Program-made: the position numbers and the translations under genes
Assembly: GCA_049116335.1 (NCBI GenBank)
Contig: JAGDYZ010000012.1
Location: 1-64,000 of the forward strand
Length of the DNA: 64,000 bases
Reading direction: 5' to 3'
From: CANMIH01 sp049116335
GTDB lineage: Bacteria > Pseudomonadota > Alphaproteobacteria > Rhodobacterales > Rhodobacteraceae
The notes under the pieces: generated by a model
Seen by the model: only the letters and a program-made list of their open reading frames with translations
Told to the model about the DNA's origin: nothing
Databases searched by the model: none
Shown here: positions 1-7,750 of the stretch, one piece after another
Layout: each line of letters opens with the position of its first letter
Position numbering within the stretch: position 1 is the first letter of the stretch

Positions 1-583
1 ACCAGCTTACGGGACGTGACAGCTACGCGCTGCACGGTCCCTAAACATTGACGGCCAACATCTCGCAGATTTCATTCTTTGTTCGGTCTATACCGGATCT
101 AGAAAGGCAACCGTTTTAGCCCTTCACATCGATACGCCATCACTAAGCGGCGGCCATATCGACACGACCAGCGGTATCCTTTACCGGCGCGCTCAGGGTA
201 AAGTAGAAACAAACAAGAGGCAGACCCCGGCACGCCTACCGAGGCGCTACCTTGCGCACATCAAGCGCCAAGCTAAGAACGGGCGCGCCTATGTTGTTCA
301 GGACTATAAGGGCCGCCGTGTTGGCGATATTAGAAAGGGCTTTTCTAGAGCCGTCGCCGTGGCCCCTGAACTGGCTAAAAAACACGGTATTGAACTAGAT
401 CTATCAGGCGTAACGCCTCACGTGCTTAAACACACGGCCATCACATGGGCGCTTCAGCGTGGCGCTAGTATTTGGGATGCGGCGGGTTACTTCGGAACAA
501 GTGTCGAAACGATCCAATCCGTTTACGGGCATCATTCCCCTGACTGGCAAGCCTCTGCCGTTGAGGCCATGGATAAACGCTGA
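1..583 (+). pseudogene. Tyrosine recombinase (integrase), C-terminal part, frame-broken at the left edge
   Basis: The frame is open from base 20 to the stop at 581-583 and encodes about 187 residues of a phage/island-type tyrosine recombinase catalytic domain. Visible motifs are the first catalytic arginine in FILCSVYTGSRKATVLAL, the box PHVLKHTAITWAL, and the nucleophile tyrosine in ETIQSVYGHHSPD. The box II arginine of HxxR is lysine here (HVLK). In this frame a TGA stands at 17-19. The adjacent frame just upstream reads SLRDVTA, which resembles the stretch expected before the catalytic domain, so a one-base frameshift near base 19 is likely; this is an inference from very short sequence. 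No ATG lies in frame before the internal GTG at 359. It probably belonged to an island inserted at the nearby tRNA-Arg gene. The family is clear; whether the gene is dead needs sequence left of the window. Confidence 0.7.
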
Positions 584-604
584 CCATTACAATACCGGTC
601 CAGG

Positions 605-631
605 AATGCGACGTTACCGGACCATAACCGG
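605..631 (+). repeat. 27-bp direct repeat, copy 1
   Basis: This 27-base segment just after the integrase stop recurs exactly and in the same orientation at 1731-1757. It contains a tandem ACCGGACC-like unit. Flanking bases diverge at once. It may be an integrase arm-type site or the scar of a duplication; the sequence alone does not decide. Confidence 0.8.
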
Positions 632-772
632 GCCAGATCAGGTTTCAACTTCCACTAAGTCCAGTGTGTTTTGTAATCTCAGTTTTTTTGCATATCTTTG
701 GCGACTTCAAACAATACACCAAGCAATGTCCCTCACGCTCGCCGCTCAAATAAGAATGACTTGATATGTCTA

Positions 773-1135
773 TCAAGTGGTCGGTTCAGCGGCTTGTTGT
801 TCGGTGTAGGGGCAAAGCGCAGTTATGCTTAGTAAGATGCCTACTGTCCCTGCGATCAAAGTTGGGACAGGTGTTGCCCCGACAACAGTCGCGGTTTTTT
901 CACTTAGAAGAGAGCCGAGCAACAAAGAACTGGAGCAAAATGAAGTTGCCCCCATTGCTAAAGTGGTTTTATCTTTCAATCTATGCAGATGAAACTTGGG
1001 CGTCTTCTTTGTCAATATGTCCCAAGTCACGTTCACCACGAAAAACAACCCCATCCACAAAAGATATGCATGGACCAGATGCTCACTGGTCGTTGGGATG
1101 AACATAATTTGCGGGATCGAAATCAAATAGTCCAT
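773..1135 (-). CDS. Hypothetical small membrane protein (120 aa)
   Basis: I do not recognise a family. The ORF starts at ATG 1135-1133 with no strong ribosome binding site. Two hydrophobic stretches are visible, roughly residues 20-42 (YLLWMGLFFVVNVTWDIL) and 85-108 (PVPTLIAGTVGILLSITAL), joined by a basic segment with FHLHRLKDK, so a two-helix inner-membrane protein is plausible. It lies 27 bases after the ORF at 1163-1414 on the same strand, between the two copies of the 27-bp repeat, in the island remnant. The pair may be one transcription unit. An alternative is that both are chance ORFs in non-coding island DNA, since codon use there does not look strongly biased. Confidence 0.4.
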   Translation of the reverse strand: MDYLISIPQIMFIPTTSEHLVHAYLLWMGLFFVVNVTWDILTKKTPKFHLHRLKDKTTLAMGATSFCSSSLLLGSLLSEKTATVVGATPVPTLIAGTVGILLSITALCPYTEQQAAEPTT

Positions 1136-1162
1136 TAGTTGTCGGCTAGTTCGCAGTCAAAT

Positions 1163-1414
1163 CTAACGTAAAATAATCAGCTTGATTATCTGTAGCACCA
1201 TACCGCTGATAGCGCCGATCAGGGCAAACTGACTGATCAAATCATCCACATGCCATGCATCCCAAGCGTCCTTGGCGAACTGCGCAATTGCGATGTCGAT
1301 GGATGCAAGGGCGGCAAGAGCAAATCCAGCACCCGCGACCGACGCTTTAACGACGGCTGACAGAAAAACCAATTTGTTCAGCTGAACCAGCCTGACCATG
1401 GTAGAATACACCAA
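1163..1414 (-). CDS. Hypothetical small membrane protein (83 aa)
   Basis: No family is recognised. The first start is GTG at 1414, with AGAGAG about 13 bases upstream; an internal ATG at residue 6 is an alternative. The protein has a hydrophobic stretch at about residues 15-42 (including VKASVAGAGFALAALASIDI) and a second at the C-terminus (FALIGAISGMVLQIIKLII), separated by an acidic/Trp-containing loop with AWDAWHVDD. This suggests two membrane helices. It precedes the 120-residue membrane ORF by 27 bases and may be cotranscribed with it. Both are in the region bounded by the integrase remnant and tRNA-Arg, so they are probably island cargo. Confidence 0.4.
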   Translation of the reverse strand: MVYSTMVRLVQLNKLVFLSAVVKASVAGAGFALAALASIDIAIAQFAKDAWDAWHVDDLISQFALIGAISGMVLQIIKLIILR

Positions 1415-1808
1415 AATGAATCTCTCTGTGAATTGCTATAATAAATATCTAAACGTTGGGTTTAATGAAGTACAAGCGTAAACTCTATGGAACTATGGCA
1501 AAACGCCACACTACACGAAAAAAACTACACGTAGGAAGAGCTTTTTGAAGCGGGCCCCACTTCTGATTGTACCGAGCATAACAAGTTGACTGATAGAGAA
1601 CTAAGCCCTCTAGCCACGCTCACTCACGTCAACATAACACTCTGTACATCGCCGCGTGCGGGCATTCTGGTGTGACCAGGCCGCCCAACCGACTGAAAAG
1701 TCGTCGCCAACCCCCTTATTAGAGGCCGGAAATGCGACGTTACCGGACCATAACCGGACCGGGCGAAATTCTTAAACCGCAAAAAACTCAGTATGTGTTT
1801 GATTTTGT
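1415..1808. other. Gene-free stretch between island ORFs and tRNA-Arg
   Basis: No convincing coding region is seen here. The segment is less GC-rich than its surroundings at 1420-1560 and holds the second copy of the 27-bp repeat. The tRNA-Arg 3' end lies at its right border, where a tRNA-targeting integrase would leave its attachment site; no second copy of the tRNA 3' end was found inside the window. Confidence 0.5.
1731..1757 (+). repeat. 27-bp direct repeat, copy 2
   Basis: An exact copy of 605-631, 51 bases before the 3' end of the tRNA-Arg gene. The copies bracket about 1.1 kb carrying the two small membrane ORFs. Confidence 0.8.
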
Positions 1809-1885
1809 TGGCGCACCCAAAAGGATTCGAACCTTTGACCTCTGCCTTCGGAGGGCAGCGCTCTATCCAGCTGAGCTATGGGTGC
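1809..1885 (-). tRNA. tRNA-Arg (anticodon CCG)
   Basis: Read on the minus strand, 1885 to 1809 gives a full cloverleaf: a seven-base acceptor stem GCACCCA/TGGGTGC, discriminator G and encoded CCA, a D arm with AGCTCAGCTGGATAGAGC, an anticodon stem CTGCC/GGCAG with loop CTCCGAA (anticodon CCG, reading CGG), and a T arm containing GGTTCGAATCC. Length is 77 nt. Its 3' end points toward the integrase remnant at 1-583, the normal geometry for an island inserted at a tRNA 3' end. Confidence 0.97.
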
Positions 1886-1940
1886 CTTAGGCGTCTTATA
1901 GACCGGTGTGAAACCCGGTGCAACGCGGAACTAGGAGTTA

Positions 1941-1968
1941 GGCTCTTGCGCAAAAAAGCGCAAGAGCC
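1941..1968 (-). terminator. Perfect 11-bp hairpin after sufS, probable end of the SUF operon
   Basis: GGCTCTTGCGC (1941-1951) pairs perfectly with GCGCAAGAGCC (1958-1968) around an AAAAAA loop (TTTTTT on the minus strand). It begins 9 bases beyond the sufS stop. The T run is in the loop rather than after the stem, so it is not a textbook intrinsic terminator, but the position suits transcript termination or 3'-end protection. Confidence 0.5.
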
Positions 1969-1976
1969 AAATTGCA

Positions 1977-3197
1977 TTAGCCCAATAATTCATGGGCCAG
2001 TTCAAGGGCCTCGACCAGTTTGTCGACTTCCTCGGTGGTGTTATACATCGCAAAGGAGGCACGGCAGGTGGCGGTGACACCCAAATGTTCCATCAGGGGC
2101 CCGGCACAGTGATGTCCGGCCCGCACGGCCACGCCCTTCTTGTCCAGAATGGTCGAGATGTCATGCGCATGGGCCGCTCCGTCCATTGTGAAGGAAAAGA
2201 TCGCGCCCTTGCCCGGTGCGGTGCCCTGCAGGTTGAGCCAGTTGATGCCCTGCAGCTTGGACAGCGCATAGTCCCGCAGCATGGCCTCATGGGCGGCAAT
2301 GTTCTCCATGCCCTGCGCCATCATATATTCCAGTGCAACGCCCAGACCGATTTGCTGAACGATGCCGGGCGTTCCAGCCTCAAACTTCATCGGCGGATCA
2401 TTGTAGCTCACCGCGTCTTTCGACACTTCGCGGATCATATCACCGCCGCCCATGAAGGGGCGCATCTCGGCCATACGCTCTTTGCGCATCCAGATCGCCC
2501 CCGAAGCCGAAGGGCCATACAGTTTGTGCCCGGTGATCGCAAAGAAATCACAGCCCAGCTCTTCGACATTCACCGGCATATGCACCGAAGACTGCGAGCC
2601 ATCGACCAGAACAGGAATGCCGCGTTCCCGCGCTGCGTCACAGATGGTTTTTACATCCACCACGGTGCCCAGCACATTGGACATCTGAGTGATAGCAATC
2701 AGCTTGGTCTTTGGCGTGATCGCATCGATCACTTTCTGCGGATCCAACGCGCCCTGCGCATCTGTGTCCACCCAAGACAGATTGACCCCTTGCCGTTCGC
2801 GCAGGAAATGCCAGGGCACGATATTGGCGTGATGCTCCATCACGCTGAGCAGGATCTCATCCCCCGCCTGCAGCTGCGGCATAGCCCAGCCATAGGCCAC
2901 CATATTGATGCCCATTGTGGTACCGGTGGTATAGACAATCTCATCGGGGTCTTTTGCGCCCAGGAACCGCGCAATCACACCGCGCACGGCTTCGTATTTG
3001 TCGGTGGCCAGGTTCGAGAGATAGTGCAACCCGCGGTGCACATTGGCGTATTCCTCGGCATAGCCACGGGTGACCGCATCGATCACCGCCTGTGGTTTCT
3101 GCGCGCTGGCGCCGTTGTCGAGATAGACCAACGGTTTGCCATTCACTTCACGTGACAGAATTGGAAAGTCCGCGCGGACCGTGTTGACGTCAAACAT
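1977..3197 (-). CDS. sufS: Cysteine desulfurase SufS (class II)
   Basis: PLP-dependent enzyme that takes sulfur from L-cysteine as a persulfide for Fe-S assembly on SufBCD. The 406-residue length matches the family. Near the N-terminus is YLDNGASAQKP; PLP-site residues are in LSVMEHHANIVPWH, VDGSQSSVHMPV and ITGHKLYGPSASG (the GHK lysine forms the Schiff base). The active cysteine is C364 in RAGHHCAGP, the position typical of SufS. The start is ATG 3197, which overlaps the upstream Yip1 gene by 8 bases; a longer reading to 3254 would run through that gene. It is the last gene of the operon, and no SufA, SufE or SufT gene follows before the tRNA. Confidence 0.96.
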   Translation of the reverse strand: MFDVNTVRADFPILSREVNGKPLVYLDNGASAQKPQAVIDAVTRGYAEEYANVHRGLHYLSNLATDKYEAVRGVIARFLGAKDPDEIVYTTGTTMGINMVAYGWAMPQLQAGDEILLSVMEHHANIVPWHFLRERQGVNLSWVDTDAQGALDPQKVIDAITPKTKLIAITQMSNVLGTVVDVKTICDAARERGIPVLVDGSQSSVHMPVNVEELGCDFFAITGHKLYGPSASGAIWMRKERMAEMRPFMGGGDMIREVSKDAVSYNDPPMKFEAGTPGIVQQIGLGVALEYMMAQGMENIAAHEAMLRDYALSKLQGINWLNLQGTAPGKGAIFSFTMDGAAHAHDISTILDKKGVAVRAGHHCAGPLMEHLGVTATCRASFAMYNTTEEVDKLVEALELAHELLG

Positions 3198-3774
3198 ATT
3201 CAGCCATCCCATTTGGATCGACACCCAGAAACACCAAGAGCAGTGACAACGCAAAGGCCATGCCCAAGATGCCGAAGACCAAGACCACAGCGGACTTCAT
3301 AAGACCACCCAGATTGTGAGCTTCATCCAGAAAATTCAGCAAGATCCAGAGACCTGCAAAACTGCTGATCGACATCACAATGCCAATCAAGAACGGAGAG
3401 ATCGGAAAAAGCACCAAGGCAACAAGTTGGATGAGAACCCGCAGGTACTGCATCCAGATCAACAGCGCCGCGACGTCCTCCAAGCCCCCGGTTCCACCCA
3501 TCATCCGCGCCGCGCCATGCAGCCCCAGAATGGTCAGGATCAGCACAGTGGCTTGAATGGCCAGAAAACCGATGGGCGTCGCCAGGATTACCGGAACTGC
3601 GCCGGGGGTGATCATCAGGGAGGTAAAAAACACCAGAGTGTTCAGAACCACACTCAGCGCCAGAGCCGTCAGCAATGTTTCGCGGTTCAGATGCTGCGCA
3701 AGGATCCAGCGCGCTACATCCCTTGGGTCTGTGACCGATTTGATCGCCAGTGAGATCCATTCAGAAAAGGTCAT
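3190..3774 (-). CDS. Yip1-domain membrane protein (194 aa)
   Basis: A polytopic inner-membrane protein of the YIP1/DUF1282-like type. At least five hydrophobic segments are visible, around residues 35-55, 62-85, 105-125, 127-150 and 160-182 (for example SAVVLVFGILGMAFALSLLL). The function of bacterial Yip1-domain proteins is not known. It overlaps the preceding Yip1 gene by 4 bases (ATGA) and sufS by 8 bases, so translation of the three is probably coupled. Its presence within an iron-sulfur operon suggests a membrane-linked accessory role, but this is inference only. Confidence 0.85.
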   Translation of the reverse strand: MTFSEWISLAIKSVTDPRDVARWILAQHLNRETLLTALALSVVLNTLVFFTSLMITPGAVPVILATPIGFLAIQATVLILTILGLHGAARMMGGTGGLEDVAALLIWMQYLRVLIQLVALVLFPISPFLIGIVMSISSFAGLWILLNFLDEAHNLGGLMKSAVVLVFGILGMAFALSLLLVFLGVDPNGMAEYV

Positions 3775-4256
3775 GTATCCTCACGATGCACGGTCACCAT
3801 GCCTGAAATCCAGAACCAGGCAAACACTGCGAACCAGATAAACTCGACCAACTGCAACTGGACACCTTCACCGATGAACCCGGCCACAAGCCCCACCAGC
3901 AACCGCAGGGGGCTTGCGGCAATCAGCGCCCAGAAGAGAGCAAGACGCGAACCGAAGGGTGTTCCAACGCCCCCAATCACCCGCGCAAACAGGTGCGCAA
4001 TAAATGACAAGGCATAGAAGAACAGCGGCAGAAACAGCAGGGTCGCCGCCAGCGCCCCGGCCAGAGAGGAATTCAGATCGCCTCCGGTCAGGTGGGCTTC
4101 ACGGGCCAGAACGGGCCACTGCGCGATGAAAAACACCAGACAGGCACCCATCAGAAACGCCAACGCACGATCCTCGCGGGGACCGTGCGCCATCAGACGG
4201 CGCACCACCTGACGTGGCCCCCGGTAGGAGGCCACGATATCCGTTGTCAGCGACAT
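3771..4256 (-). CDS. Yip1-domain membrane protein (161 aa)
   Basis: A second, shorter Yip1-like membrane protein. After a cytoplasmic N-terminus with SYRGPRQVVRRLMAHGPRED there are about four helices, at roughly residues 32-48, 66-90, 105-127 and 135-155. It starts one base beyond the sufD stop codon and its stop overlaps the next Yip1 gene by 4 bases. The two Yip1 proteins differ clearly in sequence, so they are unlikely to be a recent duplication; they may form a hetero-oligomer. No catalytic motif is seen. Confidence 0.82.
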   Translation of the reverse strand: MSLTTDIVASYRGPRQVVRRLMAHGPREDRALAFLMGACLVFFIAQWPVLAREAHLTGGDLNSSLAGALAATLLFLPLFFYALSFIAHLFARVIGGVGTPFGSRLALFWALIAASPLRLLVGLVAGFIGEGVQLQLVEFIWFAVFAWFWISGMVTVHREDT

Positions 4257-4257
4257 C

Positions 4258-5535
4258 TTAGCCGCGCCGCCGTGCCAGCCAGCCGTCTACGCGGCCAACA
4301 ATCTCTTCCTGCAGGCTCTCGTCTTCGACCTCTTGCACCGCTTCTGCGATAAAGGCGATGACCATCAGATCCTGAGCAATGCTCAGCGGCACGCCGCGGG
4401 CCCGCAGATAGAACAGCGCATCGTCGTCAATCGCACCCGAGGTCGAGCCATGCGAACAGGCCACGTCATCGGCATAGATTTCCAGCTCAGGCTTGGCGAG
4501 GAACTGGCTGTCATCATCCAACAGAAGCGACTGCGAGATCTGATACCCGTCGGTTTTCTGCGCATCTGGTTTCACCAGAATCTTGCCCTGAAACACGCCG
4601 GTTGCCCCATTGCGCAGCACTTTTTTGAAAACCTGACGGCTTTCACAGTTCTGAGCATCATGGGTGACAAACACAGTGTCATCGTGATGGAACGATCCGT
4701 CGCCCATGCAGGCTCCGGCCACATGGGCCACAGCATCGTCGCCGGTCAGCTCGATCACACATTCATTGCGGGTCAGCTGGCCGTTGACGGTCAGGGTGAA
4801 GCTTTTGAACACGCTCTCGGTGCCCAGACGGGCAAAGATATGTGTCGCCGCGCGGCGTTCGTGGTCACGCCCTTGCAGTCGGATGTGGTGCAGTTTGCCC
4901 GTGTCGGCAATGTCCACTTCCATGCATTTGTTAAACCGTGCTGCCGCCGGACCATTTTCCAGAACAGTGACTTCTGCACCGGCGTCGACTTTGATGACGT
5001 GGTGCAAAATGGCGTCCGACTGTTCCTGACCGTGGCGATAGATCAGATTGATCGGCTTAGAGGGCGACGACTGTACGTGGATCAACACACCATCGGTGGC
5101 AAAAGCCGTGTTCAGCGCCGCAAGCGGACGATCAACCGGATCCTGACCACGGGTTTCCAACACACCATAGAGATCTTGCGCCCAATGGATGTCAGATGCA
5201 TCCGCCAGACGATCGATCTGAATGCCGTCCAGCGCCAGATCATCGGACTGTTCAGCATCAAACACACCGTCGACAAAAACGATCTTCAGACTGTCACGCT
5301 CACCAAAGGCAGGCGCTTCATCGCTCTCGAACAGTGCGGCGCTAGGCACCTCAGTATCCACAAGCGTGTTGGGCTTGGTGTATTTCCAATATTCATCGCG
5401 GGCATGGGGCAGACCCATGGCACGCACACGCGCCACAGCATCCGCACGCGCCGCCGCTGACCAACCACCTTCAGGCAGGGTCAGGCCCGACAGGCGGGCT
5501 TCGGTAGCGTCCAGTTTGACTTGAGGCAGAGCCAT
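4258..5535 (-). CDS. sufD: Fe-S cluster assembly protein SufD
   Basis: A scaffold partner of SufB in the SufBC2D complex, cytoplasmic. The 425-residue protein has the SufB/SufD beta-helix core in its C-terminal two thirds, with family motifs such as HHIRLQGRDHERRAATH, FQGKILVKPDAQKTDGYQ, and the C-terminal segment containing CSHGSTSGAIDDDALFYLRARG, whose Cys-His is the SufD side of the cluster-binding interface. The N-terminal part includes DEYWKYTKP, usual for alphaproteobacterial SufD. Its ATG overlaps the last base of the sufC stop, indicating coupled translation. Confidence 0.95.
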   Translation of the reverse strand: MALPQVKLDATEARLSGLTLPEGGWSAAARADAVARVRAMGLPHARDEYWKYTKPNTLVDTEVPSAALFESDEAPAFGERDSLKIVFVDGVFDAEQSDDLALDGIQIDRLADASDIHWAQDLYGVLETRGQDPVDRPLAALNTAFATDGVLIHVQSSPSKPINLIYRHGQEQSDAILHHVIKVDAGAEVTVLENGPAAARFNKCMEVDIADTGKLHHIRLQGRDHERRAATHIFARLGTESVFKSFTLTVNGQLTRNECVIELTGDDAVAHVAGACMGDGSFHHDDTVFVTHDAQNCESRQVFKKVLRNGATGVFQGKILVKPDAQKTDGYQISQSLLLDDDSQFLAKPELEIYADDVACSHGSTSGAIDDDALFYLRARGVPLSIAQDLMVIAFIAEAVQEVEDESLQEEIVGRVDGWLARRRG

Positions 5536-6290
5536 TACGCGTTCTCCTCCAGCAGGTCGGCATAACCGTTCTGCTCGACTTCCAGCGCCAACTCGGGGCC
5601 ACCGGTTTTGATGATGCGACCATTGGCCATGATGTGCACCACATCGGGTTTGATGTGGTCCAGAAGACGCTGATAGTGGGTGATGACAAGGAAGGACCGG
5701 CCTTCGTCACGCAGCGCGTTCACACCTTCCGACACCAGCTTCATTGCGTCCACATCAAGACCCGAGTCGGTCTCGTCAAGGATACACATCTTTGGCTCAA
5801 GCATAGCCATCTGAAGGATTTCGTTACGCTTTTTCTCACCACCCGAGAAGCCAACGTTGACCGGGCGCTTCAGCATATCGGCGTCGATCTTCAGGGTTTT
5901 GGCTTTGGCCCGGACTTCTTTCAGGAAGTCCGCCGCCGACATTTCCTCTTCGCCGCGCGCTTTGCGCTGCGAATTCACGGCGGTGCGCAGGAAGGTCATG
6001 TTGCCAACACCGGGGATCTCAACCGGGTACTGGAACGCCAGAAACAGGCCCGCCGCCGCGCGCTCTTCTGGATCCATGTCCAAAATGTCATCACCCAGCA
6101 GCGAGGCTTCGCCGTCGGTCACTTCGTAGCCGTCTTTGCCGGACAGAACATAAGACAGGGTCGATTTACCCGAACCGTTTGGCCCCATGATCGCGTGTAC
6201 CTTGCCCGCTTCAACGGTCAGATCCACACCCTTGAGGATCTGCTTGTCCTCTTCTTCCAGCTTCACGTGCAGGTTTTTGATTTCCAGCAT
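5535..6290 (-). CDS. sufC: Fe-S cluster assembly ATPase SufC
   Basis: ABC-type ATPase that drives conformational change in SufBD. The 251-residue protein has Walker A GPNGSGKST (about residues 36-44), Q-loop in FLAFQYP, the SufC-type signature FSGGEKKR and Walker B CILDETDSGLD, with the switch histidine in VITHYQRLLDHI. There is no membrane domain, as expected for SufC. It lies 18 bases after the pyruvyl transferase-like gene and runs into sufD with a one-base overlap. Confidence 0.97.
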   Translation of the reverse strand: MLEIKNLHVKLEEEDKQILKGVDLTVEAGKVHAIMGPNGSGKSTLSYVLSGKDGYEVTDGEASLLGDDILDMDPEERAAAGLFLAFQYPVEIPGVGNMTFLRTAVNSQRKARGEEEMSAADFLKEVRAKAKTLKIDADMLKRPVNVGFSGGEKKRNEILQMAMLEPKMCILDETDSGLDVDAMKLVSEGVNALRDEGRSFLVITHYQRLLDHIKPDVVHIMANGRIIKTGGPELALEVEQNGYADLLEENA

Positions 6291-6308
6291 AGCGTCCTCG
6301 TTCGTAGA

Positions 6309-7151
6309 TTAAGCGCCTGATGCTACAGGCGTGTGTTTCGGTGCCCCCCGCAGCTCGGCGGGGAAGTGTTCCAGAAGTGTGGCTTTGGCTTTGGCAACGC
6401 CATCGACATAGGGCAGCGCCCCCTGCGACAGCTGCGGCAGCGCGGCCACGATGTCATCCATCTTCAACGGCACGGACAGAACCCGACCTATTGAAGCGGC
6501 GTAATCATAATATTTCAGACGGGCGTGCCCCTCGGGATCGAGCCAGGTGTTGGCAATGCCATAGGCATCGGCCACCACCAGCCCATGCAAGCTCGAAGAA
6601 ATCACATGTGCGCATTTCGAAATCTCGGCACAAACCTTTTCCGGCTTGCCCTGTACGTCGATGTAATACAAGCGCGGTTCAGCCTGAAGCGCGGCTTGAA
6701 TGCGCGGGTCGCCCAACTGGCTGTGATGCACCAGCAGGCCAATTTTGTCCTCACGTGATCCAGCCGCCGGAAGCGCCTCGGCGGTCAACAATCCCGGATC
6801 GCCATAGCGTTCGGATTTAATGCCCAACAGAGACGCGGTGATGGGGCCGCGCACCATGCAGATCCGCACATTCTGGCGGAAGCCTAGGCCGATGCCCTCC
6901 ATCATGCCACTGCCCCAAACCCACGGGCGATTGCCGCTTTCATTGGGGGTACGATAATTGCGTTCGGCGATCTGCAGGATCGAGCCCAGCCCAAACATCT
7001 CGCAATATTTGGGGCGCGCATGCCGCACCGGACGTCCTGCCGCGTAGGCAGTGACAATCTTGGAGAGGGCATCCCCGAAGTTCGGCTTGCCTTTCCACCA
7101 AAACAGCCGCAGAGGCTCGGTGACTTCGAGAGTTTGGAGAGCCTCAGTCAT
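6309..7151 (-). CDS. Polysaccharide pyruvyl transferase family protein
   Basis: A 280-residue protein with the polysaccharide pyruvyl transferase pattern: LRLFWWKGKPNFGDALS at the N-terminus, GLGSILQ, WVWGSGMMEG, RGPITASLLG, YGDPGLL, and a C-terminal HVISSSLHGLVVADAYGI. Family members attach ketal-linked pyruvate to sugars of exopolysaccharides or cell-wall polymers, using phosphoenolpyruvate. The true substrate here is unknown. It stands in the middle of the SUF operon, 18 bases before sufC and 18 bases after a small membrane protein gene, with no obvious link to Fe-S assembly. Family assignment is firm; the reason for its location is not. Confidence 0.85.
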   Translation of the reverse strand: MTEALQTLEVTEPLRLFWWKGKPNFGDALSKIVTAYAAGRPVRHARPKYCEMFGLGSILQIAERNYRTPNESGNRPWVWGSGMMEGIGLGFRQNVRICMVRGPITASLLGIKSERYGDPGLLTAEALPAAGSREDKIGLLVHHSQLGDPRIQAALQAEPRLYYIDVQGKPEKVCAEISKCAHVISSSLHGLVVADAYGIANTWLDPEGHARLKYYDYAASIGRVLSVPLKMDDIVAALPQLSQGALPYVDGVAKAKATLLEHFPAELRGAPKHTPVASGA

Positions 7152-7169
7152 GACGCCCTCCCATATGGG

Positions 7170-7649
7170 TCAGATCCAGCCGGCAGCGGCCATCAGAAAA
7201 TCGGGCGGAGAGATATGCGCCACGTTGATCATAAGGTTGGCGACTGCTGCGGCGGTTGGATAGGTCGCCCAGGCGCAGAGCATCGCCACACCCAGCAGGC
7301 CAAGTTTGCGGTATCCGCAAGACAGCAGCACGACGAGAGCGATCAGTGGTCCAAACGTCTGCCCCAGCCCATAGATCAGATCTCCACCCAGCATATCGAC
7401 AATCGCATTGGGCCCCAGATCGATGTCCAGATGCGGCGGGAACAGCTTGAAGATGATGAACAGCGCGACATAGCCCGCTGCGGCGCCCAACACGACGGCC
7501 ACAGGCAATCCCAACGCCTCGCGGGCGGCGGATTTGTTCAATCCGGCGTTGTCCGCACCGGCGGCGCGCAGTTCCTGTTGCAAGGTTGGGATCTCGCGCC
7601 TGTTCAAGCGCGAAAGTCGGTCCTGAAAATCCACTTTTTGAAGTGCCAT
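7170..7649 (-). CDS. Hypothetical membrane protein (159 aa)
   Basis: No named family is recognised. The N-terminal 45 residues are charged and probably helical (including LSRLNRREIPTLQQEL), followed by hydrophobic segments at about residues 48-68, 95-115, 119-135 and 140-157. It resembles a small integral inner-membrane protein with a cytoplasmic N-terminus. The longer overlapping reading 7144-7749 in another frame lacks any such pattern and was discarded. It is cotranscribed with the pyruvyl transferase gene, 18 bases downstream. Confidence 0.75.
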   Translation of the reverse strand: MALQKVDFQDRLSRLNRREIPTLQQELRAAGADNAGLNKSAAREALGLPVAVVLGAAAGYVALFIIFKLFPPHLDIDLGPNAIVDMLGGDLIYGLGQTFGPLIALVVLLSCGYRKLGLLGVAMLCAWATYPTAAAVANLMINVAHISPPDFLMAAAGWI

Positions 7650-7750
7650 GCTTCGAAATCCGTTGCGTGGTTAATACACGCAGCAGACTTGACGCCGAAT
7701 AGCGCCAGAAGTGAGGCAAAAAGCCAGATATTTCGAGGACTGCCGTCATT

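Noticed and set aside
459..764. 101-aa plus-strand ORF
   Set aside because: Overlaps the integrase in another frame and runs through the repeat; no support for coding.
1793..2077. 94-aa plus-strand ORF over the tRNA
   Set aside because: It reads through the complement of tRNA-Arg and the sufS 3' end, so it is not a gene.
1992..3155. 387-aa plus-strand ORF
   Set aside because: Lies antisense to sufS, which has clear motifs throughout; the translation is His/Arg-rich with no domain, typical of a GC-rich shadow frame.
4333..5460. 375-aa plus-strand ORF
   Set aside because: Antisense to sufD; no motif and biased composition.
7144..7749. 201-aa minus-strand ORF overlapping the 159-aa membrane protein
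   Set aside because: Other frame of the same strand; Arg-rich and without membrane segments, while the 159-aa frame has a coherent membrane pattern.
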